From Rubrobacter sp. (GTDB lineage: Bacteria; Actinomycetota; Rubrobacteria; Rubrobacterales; Rubrobacteraceae), in assembly GCA_013695335.1 (NCBI GenBank), contig JACDAR010000329.1, positions 1 through 7,328 of the forward strand: 7,328 nt of DNA, read 5' to 3'. Position numbers and translations under genes: made by a program. The notes under the pieces are model-generated. The model worked only from the letters and a program-made list of their open reading frames with translations, had not been told where the DNA came from and ran no database searches. This document shows, piece after piece, positions 1 through 5,715 of the stretch (position 1 is its first letter; the number at the start of each line of letters is the position of its first letter).

Positions 1-2
1 CG

Positions 3-98
3 CCTATGGAGTTTGCGGAGCTGGAAAAGCTCTCGGAGCAGGCTGCTGGTCCGAGAGCACGCTCAGAGGAGCTAGAATACGTACCCAGACTCTCATAG
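3..98 (+). CDS. Possible C-terminal end of an unknown protein (partial, enters from the left edge)
   Basis: An open frame runs in from the left edge and stops at TAG 96-98. It encodes about 31 residues rich in Glu, Leu and Ala, with a helix-like stretch beginning MEFAELEKLSEQ and ending VPRLS. I do not recognise a family. It could be the tail of a gene starting outside the window, or a short chance frame beginning at the ATG at 6-8. It lies on the same strand as the degraded regulator that follows, separated by about 110 bases in which I see no other gene. Support is only the open frame and its plausible amphipathic composition. Confidence 0.3.
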   Translation, partial: PMEFAELEKLSEQAAGPRARSEELEYVPRLS

Positions 99-208
99 AA
101 ACTGGTACAGAGAATGGGGTCCGGTCAATGGTATCAGGTACATTGAAGCAATCTTCGCGCCGAGAAACGTCTTTGATTCCGCTACTTCCGCCGTATCCTT
201 GGAGCGCC

Positions 209-615
209 ATGCACCCGCAAACGATAAAGAGCCTCACAAACGCCCGGGACTTTAGCGGGCTTCGTATGGAACTCCTCTCAAACTCCCGGATATTTCATCG
301 CACGCAAACCTTTCTCCGTACCATTTTCTGCGTGTTTACAAAGAGACCTTTCGGGAGACGCCGCACGAATTTTTGACGCGGCTGCGCGTCGAGCGGGCGA
401 AGACGCTTCTGGCGAACGGGCATCACAACGTCACCGAAGCGTGCTTCGAGGTTGGGTATTCGAGCGTGGGGAGCTTCAGTGTTTTGTTTGCCCGCCGAGT
501 CGGACTCACGCCCTCCGAGTACCGGCGTTATGCGAGATCGAGCGTGGCGATTCCGCAGGAGATTCGGTCGCCTTTTACCGCGACAAGCTCGGCTTCGAGG
601 TCAGAGACGACGTGA
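209..615 (+). pseudogene. AraC-family transcriptional regulator remnant, frameshifted
   Basis: This is a stand-alone AraC/XylS-type DNA-binding domain. The likely original start is ATG 209, preceded by GGAG at 201-204. The frame gives MHPQTIKSLTNARDF and then must shift by one base near 254-258, because the continuing frame is blocked upstream by TAG at 253-255. After the shift come YGTPLKLPDIS, the first helix-turn-helix (SPYHFLRVYKETF), the linker TPHEFLTRLRVERAKTLL, and the second helix-turn-helix (VTEACFEVGYSSVGSFSVLF) with the AraC signature ending GLTPSEYRR near 533. Small AraC proteins of this type often sit beside a VOC-fold protein, as here. After about 535 the family resemblance stops, and the frame runs on to TGA 613-615 inside the VOC remnant. 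It is probably non-functional unless the one-base shift is a sequencing error; the domain assignment itself is secure. Confidence 0.75.
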
Positions 616-915
616 CCATGAACGACTTTCGCTGGCTGACGGTGAGTCCCAAAGGACAGCCGGACTTCGAGATCGTCCTTTTCCCCGCGCCGCCGGAGAT
701 AAGGGAACTCGTCGAGAAGGGAACTCGTCGAGAAGGGAACAACCCTCGGCCCCGGCGTCTTCGAGACCGACGACATCCACGGCGACTACGAACGACTCAA
801 AAAACAGGACGTCGAGTTCACTTCGCCGCCCGAAGAGCGACCCTACGGCGGCATCGACACCGGCTTCAAAGACAATTCGGGGAACTTTTTCAGCCTCCGC
901 CAGCGCGAGAAATAG
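558..915 (+). pseudogene. VOC/glyoxalase-fold protein remnant, broken by a 16-base duplication
   Basis: The frame beginning near 558 gives DSVAFYRDKLGFEVRDDV, then FRWLTVSPKGQPDFEIVLF. This is the start of a VOC (bleomycin-resistance/dioxygenase) protein of the PhnB-like group, in which FRWLTV followed by a polar loop is typical. After residues EIRELVEKGT the frame is lost at a 16-base tandem duplication. In the frame one base later it resumes as GPGVFETDDIHGDYERLK, then VEFTSPPEERPYGG, then FKDNSGNFFSLRQREK with stop TAG 913-915. Deleting one repeat copy joins the two halves perfectly. The first beta strand expected before FYRDKLGF is not visible in any frame. The usual C-terminal metal-ligand Glu is Ser here. 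It presumably paired with the AraC remnant upstream. The last 26 bases overlap the 3' end of menH on the other strand. Confidence 0.78.
701..740 (+). repeat. 16-base tandem duplication (2.5 copies) inside the VOC remnant
   Basis: The unit aagggaactcgtcgag occurs at 701-716 and 717-732, followed by a partial third copy (aagggaac) at 733-740. Because 16 is not a multiple of three, the extra copy shifts the reading frame by one. Collapsing the two copies to one restores an uninterrupted VOC reading frame from 558 to 915. It is a short direct duplication typical of replication slippage; nothing resembling a mobile element flanks it. Confidence 0.9.
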
Positions 916-1684
916 AGTGCCTCACCGACGAGAGATACGCCTCCGGAGCTTCGAGACGAACGTTGTGCCCGGCGGATGGGATGGTTTCCACGAAGATGCG
1001 CTGACTCCTTTCGGCCATCTCCCGCGCTATGCCGACAAACTTCCCGTCTATCTCTCCCGTGACGGCGAGCGTCGGAACACGGAGGTCTTCGAGTTCGTTC
1101 CACGACGATGGCTGGCTCCCCGTTCCCATACCCCGCAGCGACCGCGCTAGCTCCAGGGGATCGTTGCTTCGCCGGGCTTCGATCAGGGCCTCGACCATCC
1201 CCTCCCGCCGCGCCAGCGACGCGAAGAGCGGCTGCCGGTACCAGCCCCGCAGGAACCCATCGAAGTCCCCAGATTCCAGCCGCTGCGCCTGCTCCTCATC
1301 GTCCTCGCGGCGGGCCGCGCGCTCCTCCGTGCCCTCGATACCCGGCGATGCGGACTCCAGGAAGAGTCCGGCGCACCGCTCCGGGTGACGCAACGCCAGG
1401 TACAGCGCCAGCCGTCCCCCCATCGAGTATCCGGCGATGGTGGCCCGCTGGATACCAAGAGCTTCCATCAACTCCACTACCGCCTGGGCTGTGCCTTCCA
1501 TCGTGTATGTCTCATCAGGAAGGCTGGTGGATTTGCCGTGTCCCGGTAGATCGGGGGCGATGCAGTAGAAATCTTCTGCGAGTGATCCAGAGATCCAGCC
1601 CCAGTCAGCGGCGGAGCCCATGAAGCCGTGCAACAGGAGGATTGAGGCAGCTTTCGGGTCGCCGTGGGAGAGGTAATTCAGCAA
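890..1684 (-). CDS. menH: 2-succinyl-6-hydroxy-2,4-cyclohexadiene-1-carboxylate (SHCHC) synthase, MenH
   Basis: This alpha/beta-hydrolase-fold lyase of cytosolic menaquinone synthesis eliminates pyruvate from SEPHCHC, the MenD product, to give SHCHC. The 264-residue length is normal for MenH. Visible motifs are the oxyanion-hole segment LLHGFMGSAADW (16-28), APDLPGHGKS (43-52), the nucleophile elbow GYSMGGRLAL with Ser87, the MenH-typical SPGIEGTEERAARR (113-126) and SLRGMGTGSQPS (182-193), acid Asp213 in GEIDGKFV, and His240 in SAGHNVRLE. Together they form the Ser-Asp-His triad. The start is taken as TTG 1682-1684, because an in-frame TGA lies just upstream at 1688-1690 and GGGTGA there can serve as ribosome-binding site. 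It lies 16 bases behind the cupin gene and is probably co-transcribed with it. It converges on the VOC remnant with a 26-base 3' overlap. Confidence 0.95.
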   Translation of the reverse strand: MLNYLSHGDPKAASILLLHGFMGSAADWGWISGSLAEDFYCIAPDLPGHGKSTSLPDETYTMEGTAQAVVELMEALGIQRATIAGYSMGGRLALYLALRHPERCAGLFLESASPGIEGTEERAARREDDEEQAQRLESGDFDGFLRGWYRQPLFASLARREGMVEALIEARRSNDPLELARSLRGMGTGSQPSSWNELEDLRVPTLAVTGEIDGKFVGIAREMAERSQRIFVETIPSAGHNVRLEAPEAYLSSVRHSISRAGGG

Positions 1685-1687
1685 GGA

Positions 1688-1693
1688 TCACCC
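1688..1693 (-). promoter_or_regulatory. Ribosome-binding site for menH
   Basis: On the minus strand this reads GGGTGA, three bases before the TTG start of menH. The TGA within it is also an in-frame stop, so menH cannot start further upstream. The same ten-base string containing GGGTGATCC occurs before the SRPBCC gene at 2782-2791. The short spacing leaves a small possibility that initiation is slightly downstream. Confidence 0.5.
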
Positions 1694-1700
1694 GGTCTCA

Positions 1701-2225
1701 CTAACGAACGTTCCAGTGCTCGACGAGCGGTCCATCTTCTCCGAAGACGGGGTCCCGCTCAGGCAGCGCGACGTTGTGGATGTTCTCTATCACCCCAGGG
1801 CGCTCGCCTGCTTCGCCGGTGCGCAGGTCGTAGGATTCCTGGCCGCGAGGGTAAGCTCCGACTACTGCGAAGCCGGTATCCGAACCTTCGTTCTTGTGTC
1901 CGACGCCTGCCGGTATCACGACGACATCCCCGGCATCGACGTCCAGCGTGACGCCAGACGGCCCGCCGAACGTCAGCGTCGCGCCGCCACCAACTACCCC
2001 GAGAACCTCGTGCGACGTCGAGTGGTAGTGATGGTACGGGAAGACACCGTTTCGCCACGCGCCGCCCCAGCCGTTCTCCGCCAGCATCGCCCGAAACGCT
2101 GAATCGGGGTCATCCGTCCCGGAGAGCGCGCCCTGATACACGAGCAACGGCAACTCCGGGTTGTTAGGGATGCGTCCGTCATCCTCGAAGATGTGCGTCT
2201 CAATCTGGGGTGATGGTCCATCCAT
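1701..2225 (-). CDS. YjlB-type cupin domain protein
   Basis: This is a 174-residue single-domain cupin resembling the Bacillus YjlB family, whose function is not established. The N-terminus has the family-like THIFEDDGRIPNNPELPLLVY (10-30), then NGWGGAWRNGVF (51-62). Cupin motif 1 is YHHYHSTSHEVLGVVGG (64-80), with candidate metal ligands His66, His68 and Glu73. Motif 2 is AGDVVVIPAGVGHKN (98-112), with His110 as the fourth ligand. Then come VVGAYPRGQE and the C-terminal DPVFGEDGPLVEHW. All ligands are present, so a metal-binding cupin, perhaps an isomerase- or dioxygenase-like enzyme, is likely, but the substrate cannot be read from sequence. The ATG at 2223-2225 is chosen because GGGAG lies six bases upstream and the conserved part begins there; the frame is open further up to 2306. 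It follows the SRPBCC gene by 43 bases and precedes menH by 16. Confidence 0.88.
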   Translation of the reverse strand: MDGPSPQIETHIFEDDGRIPNNPELPLLVYQGALSGTDDPDSAFRAMLAENGWGGAWRNGVFPYHHYHSTSHEVLGVVGGGATLTFGGPSGVTLDVDAGDVVVIPAGVGHKNEGSDTGFAVVGAYPRGQESYDLRTGEAGERPGVIENIHNVALPERDPVFGEDGPLVEHWNVR

Positions 2226-2231
2226 TCTCGG

Positions 2232-2236
2232 CTCCC
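2232..2236 (-). promoter_or_regulatory. Shine-Dalgarno site that sets the cupin start
   Basis: GGGAG on the minus strand stands six bases before ATG 2225-2223. It favours this start over longer in-frame alternatives up to 2306, which would overlap the SRPBCC gene and add residues unlike the cupin family. Confidence 0.65.
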
Positions 2237-2268
2237 ATCTCTTGTTTCCCGCACCAGATGGATACCCT

Positions 2269-2778
2269 TTATCCCCGGATGCGAGACACGGGCGATCCTG
2301 TGGCATTGTCTCCGGGAAGATTATTGCGGTGCTCGAAGTGCTTCTTGAGGGCGCGCAGCCGTTTCCTGGTCTCCAGCCGGAAAACGAGGCCCATCACGGG
2401 CTCAAGGATGAAACGCAGCGGACGGGGCTTCACTGTGAAGGTGAAAGTGTATGTGACGCGCGAGTCTCCGCCTCCCGTATCTTCTCGGCGCAGCGAGGCG
2501 GCCCAGGCTCCGAAGAATGGCGGCTCGTTCACCATCTTGACGGCTGCGAGCTTCGGGGGATCGAAGGTCACGTACACGGTCTTGAGGGCGAAGCCACCCA
2601 GATACCATTTTCCGACGCATACGGCGGTCGCACCTTTGGCTGCTTCCTCGTGGCCGTCGTCGAGGTATGCGGCCCGGAGCAGGGTGTCCCATTCCAGGCG
2701 GCGGTCGCAATCGTGGATCAGGGTGAACACTTCTTCGCCCGAAGCGGGTATCGTCTCCGTTACTTTTCCGTGGGCCAC
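2269..2778 (-). CDS. SRPBCC (START/polyketide cyclase-like) ligand-binding protein
   Basis: This 169-residue protein looks like the SRPBCC/Bet v1-like helix-grip fold, usually a soluble protein with a deep hydrophobic cavity that binds or transforms small hydrophobic molecules. The start HGKVTETIPASGEEVFTLIH followed by CDRRLEWDTLL is the typical strand-helix-helix opening of polyketide-cyclase-like members. Then come beta strands (ALKTVYVTFDPP, KLAAVKMVNEPPFFGAW, RVTYTFTFTVKP) and the long C-terminal helix (ILEPVMGLVFRLETRKRLRALKKHFEHR, about residues 124-151). The last 20 residues look disordered. The start is GTG 2776-2778, six bases after the stop of the GFA gene. Its ribosome-binding site overlaps that stop, which suggests translational coupling. 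There is no signal peptide or membrane segment. The ligand is unknown; a hydrophobic or quinone-like molecule is only a speculation from the neighbourhood. Confidence 0.82.
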   Translation of the reverse strand: MAHGKVTETIPASGEEVFTLIHDCDRRLEWDTLLRAAYLDDGHEEAAKGATAVCVGKWYLGGFALKTVYVTFDPPKLAAVKMVNEPPFFGAWAASLRREDTGGGDSRVTYTFTFTVKPRPLRFILEPVMGLVFRLETRKRLRALKKHFEHRNNLPGDNATGSPVSRIRG

Positions 2779-2784
2779 GGTGGA

Positions 2785-2790
2785 TCACCC
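2785..2790 (-). promoter_or_regulatory. Ribosome-binding site of the SRPBCC gene overlapping the GFA stop codon
   Basis: GGGTGA on the minus strand lies six bases before GTG 2778. Its TGA is the stop codon of the upstream GFA gene, so termination and re-initiation are physically coupled. Confidence 0.6.
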
Positions 2791-3219
2791 GTCCGGTATC
2801 TCGATGCCGTGGTCTCCGTCTGTGAAGCGTGGCAGATCGTCGTCTATCTCGTAGTAATCACCAGCGTCCCCCACGAAGACATGGGCTGCCGTACGGAGTC
2901 CCGTCGGAGAGTCCAGCGTGCCGGCCATGATGACCATCTTCTCTCCTGAGGTGGGCTCCCAGAAGAGGCTCGACCCACAGTTCCCGCAGAATCCCCGGCG
3001 GGCAGCCTCCGAAGACCGGTACCACCGCAATTCTTCCGAATTAGTCAGGGTAAACGCTTCCAAACGCACGGCAGTCGCCGCGACGAAGTGGCCGCTGGTG
3101 CGCCTGCATTGCGAACAGTGACAATTGACGACTGGACGCAGCGGACCATGCACCTCGTATCGGACTGCGCCGCACAGGCATCCTCCGGTTGTCCAGGATG
3201 GGATCTCTCCTTCTCGCAT
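2785..3219 (-). CDS. GFA/CENP-V family zinc-binding protein
   Basis: This 144-residue protein has the glutathione-dependent formaldehyde-activating enzyme (GFA)/CENP-V fold. The seven zinc-ligand cysteines are all present in the usual order: Cys14 and Cys16 (GGCLCGAVRYEV), Cys33, Cys35 and Cys38 (NCHCSQCRRTSG), and Cys78 and Cys81 (FCGNCGSSLFWE). The family signature CRRTSGHFVA and the C-terminal HVFVGDAGDYYEIDDDLPRF are also typical. Most members have no proven activity. The founding member promotes formation of S-hydroxymethyl-glutathione, so a role in thiol adducts or small aldehydes is possible but unproven. The start at ATG 3217-3219 is set by a strong AAGGAGG five bases upstream; the frame is open further to 3276 but that extension looks non-coding. 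It is probably the first gene of the run GFA, SRPBCC, cupin, menH. Confidence 0.92.
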   Translation of the reverse strand: MREGEIPSWTTGGCLCGAVRYEVHGPLRPVVNCHCSQCRRTSGHFVAATAVRLEAFTLTNSEELRWYRSSEAARRGFCGNCGSSLFWEPTSGEKMVIMAGTLDSPTGLRTAAHVFVGDAGDYYEIDDDLPRFTDGDHGIEIPDG

Positions 3220-3224
3220 CGAAT

Positions 3225-3231
3225 CCTCCTT
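3225..3231 (-). promoter_or_regulatory. Strong Shine-Dalgarno of the GFA gene
   Basis: AAGGAGG on the minus strand lies five bases before ATG 3219. It is the best ribosome-binding site in the window and fixes the start of the first gene in the four-gene run. Confidence 0.8.
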
Positions 3232-3237
3232 CAGGAT

Positions 3238-3270
3238 AGGCGGCCAGCTGGCCCGTCTACCAGGCCGCCT
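3238..3270. repeat. Inverted repeat just upstream of the GFA ribosome-binding site
   Basis: AGGCGGCC at 3238-3245 is matched by its perfect complement GGCCGCCT at 3263-3270, with a 17-base loop that holds a further CTGG/CCAG pairing. In the minus-strand transcript this GC-rich hairpin would sit six bases before the Shine-Dalgarno of the GFA gene. No U-run follows, so it is not a standard terminator. It could be an operator, a leader hairpin affecting translation, or an accident of GC-rich sequence. Confidence 0.45.
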
Positions 3271-3367
3271 CGACATCTGTCCTTCGGGCGCCTACGTGAT
3301 CGCGGAAATCAAGCATCCACCGACACATATCCTACGATAGCTACACGACATCGAATGGAGAAGTTCA

Positions 3368-3390
3368 ATCTTCGCGCTTCGATCGAAGAT
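3368..3390 (-). terminator. Weak hairpin just after the VOC gene, possible terminator
   Basis: ATCTTCG at 3368-3374 pairs with CGAAGAT at 3384-3390 around a 9-base loop, beginning five bases past the VOC stop codon. The overlapping CTTCGATCGAAG at 3377-3388 is a perfect 12-base palindrome. The stem is AT-rich and the tail has only two T residues, so it is a poor intrinsic terminator. An operator for the downstream GFA run is an alternative. The 176-base gap 3220-3395 otherwise shows no gene, and I could not identify a convincing promoter in it. Confidence 0.25.
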
Positions 3391-3395
3391 CGAGG

Positions 3396-3800
3396 TTAGC
3401 GTTGCTGCCCACCTCCTAGAGGAAACCGGTCCCAGGGGTTCTCATTGGCCGTGATCTGGTATCCATCAGGGTCAGCAAAGACAAGCGTACGACCAAATGG
3501 ACCGTCGAAGGGCGGCTTGATGATAGTGGCCCTGGCCGCCTTCAATCTGGCCCCCAACTCGTCTACGTCGTCGCAATCTATCCAGAGCGCTATTCCCCAT
3601 CCTGGATTGGACGCTTCATCCAGGCTAATCTTCGCTTCACTTAATGCAAAGGGGATAGTGCTGGAATCGAAGAGAACAAAATCGGGGGTGTCGAATCGGG
3701 AATCCACCCCCAGGCCCAACGTCTCTGTGTAAAACGCGCGCGAAGTAAAGAAGTCGCGCACCTGCAAGCTAATGAAATCGGGACCCAGAAGTCTAGCCAT
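3396..3800 (-). CDS. VOC-family (glyoxalase/bleomycin-resistance fold) protein
   Basis: This 134-residue protein has the paired beta-alpha-beta-beta-beta VOC layout. Module one starts DFISLQVRDFFTSRAFYTETLGLG (8-31), and module two contains GIALWIDCDDVDELGARLKAARA and the closing GRTLVFADPDGYQITANE (103-120). In metal-dependent VOC enzymes the first strand usually carries His or Gln and the last a Glu. Here the corresponding places appear to be Phe9 and Thr117, so a classical glyoxalase metal site is doubtful; a drug-binding or uncharacterised role is as likely. The start ATG 3798-3800 has AAGGA six bases upstream. It stands alone: 148 bases after menD and 176 bases before the GFA gene. It is not closely similar to the broken VOC at 558-915. 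Family assignment is firm, substrate unknown. Confidence 0.88.
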   Translation of the reverse strand: MARLLGPDFISLQVRDFFTSRAFYTETLGLGVDSRFDTPDFVLFDSSTIPFALSEAKISLDEASNPGWGIALWIDCDDVDELGARLKAARATIIKPPFDGPFGRTLVFADPDGYQITANENPWDRFPLGGGQQR

Positions 3801-3844
3801 AGGATTTCCTTCCTTTCACACTCCATGAATAGCAACCCAGGTTG

Positions 3845-3873
3845 AGTCTACGGGTCTCTTCGCGCCCTTCCAA
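3845..3873 (-). promoter_or_regulatory. Candidate sigma-70-type promoter for the VOC gene
   Basis: On the minus strand, TTGGAA (3873-3868) and TAGACT (3850-3845) are separated by 17 bases and lie 45 bases ahead of the VOC start. Each hexamer matches four of six consensus positions, so this is only a candidate. The remainder of the menD-VOC gap shows no gene. Confidence 0.3.
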
Positions 3874-3948
3874 TAGGAAACTGAAGGCTAGTGTTGTAAG
3901 TGACGGATGGAGCGCATTCTACTCGCAGCACTCCACGATCCACAGCGT

Positions 3949-5715
3949 CTACTCCCGCGAGGCTTCGCCCCTGGTCCCCGTGAGTATCCTCCGGTGTAGC
4001 GCCACGTTCTCTTCCCGATCCGTGCGTACCTCGATGATTGCGGACTCTCCACTGGAGCAGGCCGCCCGGTACGCTTCCAGAAATTCATCAGCCGTGCGTG
4101 GTTGCTCGTAGCCGAGGCCGAACATCTTCGCCGCGTCCCCGAAACGGACACCCTGCGGCGTCCCGAAGTACGGCTCGAAGAACGCTTTCTGAGAGGACAC
4201 GGGAAGGAAGTTGAAGATGCCGCCGCCGTCGTTATTTATGACGACGACGACCACGGGCGTCTCGCGCAGGAGGGCGAGGGAGTTCAGGTCATGGAGGAGC
4301 GCGAGGTCCCCGATCAGGAGCGTCACAGGACTTTCGAGACCCCGCGCGAACCCGGCTGCCGTGGCGACGGTCCCATCAATGCCGCTCGCACCCCGATTGG
4401 CGGCAACCGGGACGGAGCACCCATCCACCGCCGCGAAGGTATCCACGTCGCGCACCGGCATGCTGCTCGCCAGCACGAGACCGTGATCCTCCGGTACACG
4501 ACGGGTGACCATCCGCGCCACGAACGGCTCGCTCAATCCCTCTTGGAGAAGCGCACCATCCAGATACCGTCCAGCCTTATCAGAAGCCTCACGCCAGCCC
4601 GAAGCCCAGGCATCGTCTCCGGCAGACGGGCGCTCTTCGGCAGCTTCCACGATAGCCGCGCAGAAGCGCACGATGTCCGTTTCGACGCTGTGCGTGACCT
4701 TGTGACCCGGATCGAGCCGGAACGGGTTATCGCGCACCACGACATACGGGTTGGGACGGAAACGGGCGATGAACTGTTCCAACCGCTTGGAGAGCGGACG
4801 GCCCCCGATCTGAACGACTGCTTCGGGCGCGTGCCCGTCCGCGAACATCTCGTCCGCCAACAGAGCATCGTAGTACGGTGTGATCTTCCCGGAACTCGCG
4901 CCGAGGCGCACCTGTGAACCGATGTCAGGCAGCAACGGCCATCCAAGCGCATCGGCCAGCCGCGCGACGGCCTCGCCCTGCTTCCGGGAATCCAGCCGCC
5001 CCGCAACGATGAGGCCACGTTCTACCGGATGGAGTGTGTCCAGAAGTACTTCGATGTCTGCCCGGTCAACGGCTGATTTCGTGGTGGCGTACCGGGTGTA
5101 CGGCCCGCCGCTTGAGCGCCACGAATCGGGGATGGAATCGTTCGCGTCCCACGCTTCCTCTGTTTCGGGAAAGAACGGCTCGCGGAACATCAGGTTGAGG
5201 TGGACCGGGCCTTGGGGTGCGCGGGCCGCGCGGTACGCGGCCTGATCCACGGTCGTCAGAATCATCGCGGGGTCCACCGACAGATCAGGGGCTGGGAGAT
5301 CGAAGCGCCAGCGGACGAAGTCGCCGAAGATACCGGGCTGATCTATGGTCTGGTTTGCGCCGGTCTGGCGAAGTTCCGGTGGCCGGTCCGCAGTCAGCAG
5401 GATCATTGGCACGCCGTCCACGGAAGCCTCTACGACGGCTGGCAATCCGTTGGCGACGGCGGTGCCGGAAGTGGTGATCCAGGCCGCAGGCCGCCCCGTG
5501 GCCCTCGCGTATCCCAGCGCGGCGAATGAGGCGCCGCGCTCGTCGAAGTGGATGAGGCTTTTGGCCTTCTGGTTCTCGGCGATGGCGGCGGCGAGGGGTG
5601 TCGAGCGGGAGCCGGGTGCGATGCAGAAGAAATCTATCCCGTTGCGGACGAGTTCCTCGACTACGAGACCGGCCCAGAGCCGGTTAGCTTGCGGTGTGTC
5701 CCGGCTCAACGCCAA
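3949..5715 (-). CDS. menD: SEPHCHC synthase, MenD (thiamine-diphosphate enzyme)
   Basis: MenD condenses 2-oxoglutarate, decarboxylated on thiamine diphosphate, with isochorismate to form 2-succinyl-5-enolpyruvyl-6-hydroxy-3-cyclohexene-1-carboxylate in the cytosol. The 588-residue length is normal. The N-terminal domain has CIAPGSRSTPLA (31-42), HFDERGASFAALGYA (56-70) with the conserved ThDP-activating Glu59, TTSGTAVANGLPA (81-93) and ILLTADRPPELRQTGANQTI (about 105-124). The C-terminal domain has the ThDP/Mg motif beginning GDLALLHDLNSL at 469 and ending NNDGGGIFNFLP at 494-505. All key motifs are intact. The start is probably TTG 5713-5715, three bases after AGGA; TTG 5707-5709 is equally possible, with nine-base spacing. 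Either way it overlaps the end of menF by 24-32 bases, which suggests a menFD unit with coupled translation. The GC-rich plus-strand frames across it are shadows. Confidence 0.97.
   Translation of the reverse strand: MALSRDTPQANRLWAGLVVEELVRNGIDFFCIAPGSRSTPLAAAIAENQKAKSLIHFDERGASFAALGYARATGRPAAWITTSGTAVANGLPAVVEASVDGVPMILLTADRPPELRQTGANQTIDQPGIFGDFVRWRFDLPAPDLSVDPAMILTTVDQAAYRAARAPQGPVHLNLMFREPFFPETEEAWDANDSIPDSWRSSGGPYTRYATTKSAVDRADIEVLLDTLHPVERGLIVAGRLDSRKQGEAVARLADALGWPLLPDIGSQVRLGASSGKITPYYDALLADEMFADGHAPEAVVQIGGRPLSKRLEQFIARFRPNPYVVVRDNPFRLDPGHKVTHSVETDIVRFCAAIVEAAEERPSAGDDAWASGWREASDKAGRYLDGALLQEGLSEPFVARMVTRRVPEDHGLVLASSMPVRDVDTFAAVDGCSVPVAANRGASGIDGTVATAAGFARGLESPVTLLIGDLALLHDLNSLALLRETPVVVVVINNDGGGIFNFLPVSSQKAFFEPYFGTPQGVRFGDAAKMFGLGYEQPRTADEFLEAYRAACSSGESAIIEVRTDREENVALHRRILTGTRGEASRE

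Noticed and set aside
4..237. Minus-strand frame of 77 codons at the left edge
   Set aside because: No recognisable motif and no good ribosome-binding site. It overlaps the plus-strand regulator start and upstream region, so there is no support beyond openness.
251..262. Programmed frameshift as an explanation for the AraC frame change
   Set aside because: No slippery heptamer is present, and a TAG lies in the target frame just before the required shift point. With the other damage in the same pair, mutation or sequencing error is more likely.
701..740. CRISPR or mobile-element end suggested by the direct repeats
   Set aside because: There are only 2.5 adjacent copies with no spacers, no terminal inverted repeats and no transposase nearby; it is a simple tandem duplication.
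452..1150. Plus-strand frame of 232 codons over the AraC/VOC remnants and into menH
   Set aside because: It is out of frame with both recognised remnants, and its composition (Arg- and Ser-rich) is that of a shifted reading. It is not a real fusion protein.
2161..2949. Plus-strand frame of 262 codons opposite the cupin, SRPBCC and GFA genes
   Set aside because: It crosses three convincing minus-strand genes and has no recognisable domain; it is a shadow frame.
4102..4917. Long plus-strand frame of 271 codons opposite menD
   Set aside because: It is entirely antisense to menD, whose motifs are unmistakable. The translation is Arg/Glu-rich with no family resemblance, as expected from GC-rich codon shadowing.
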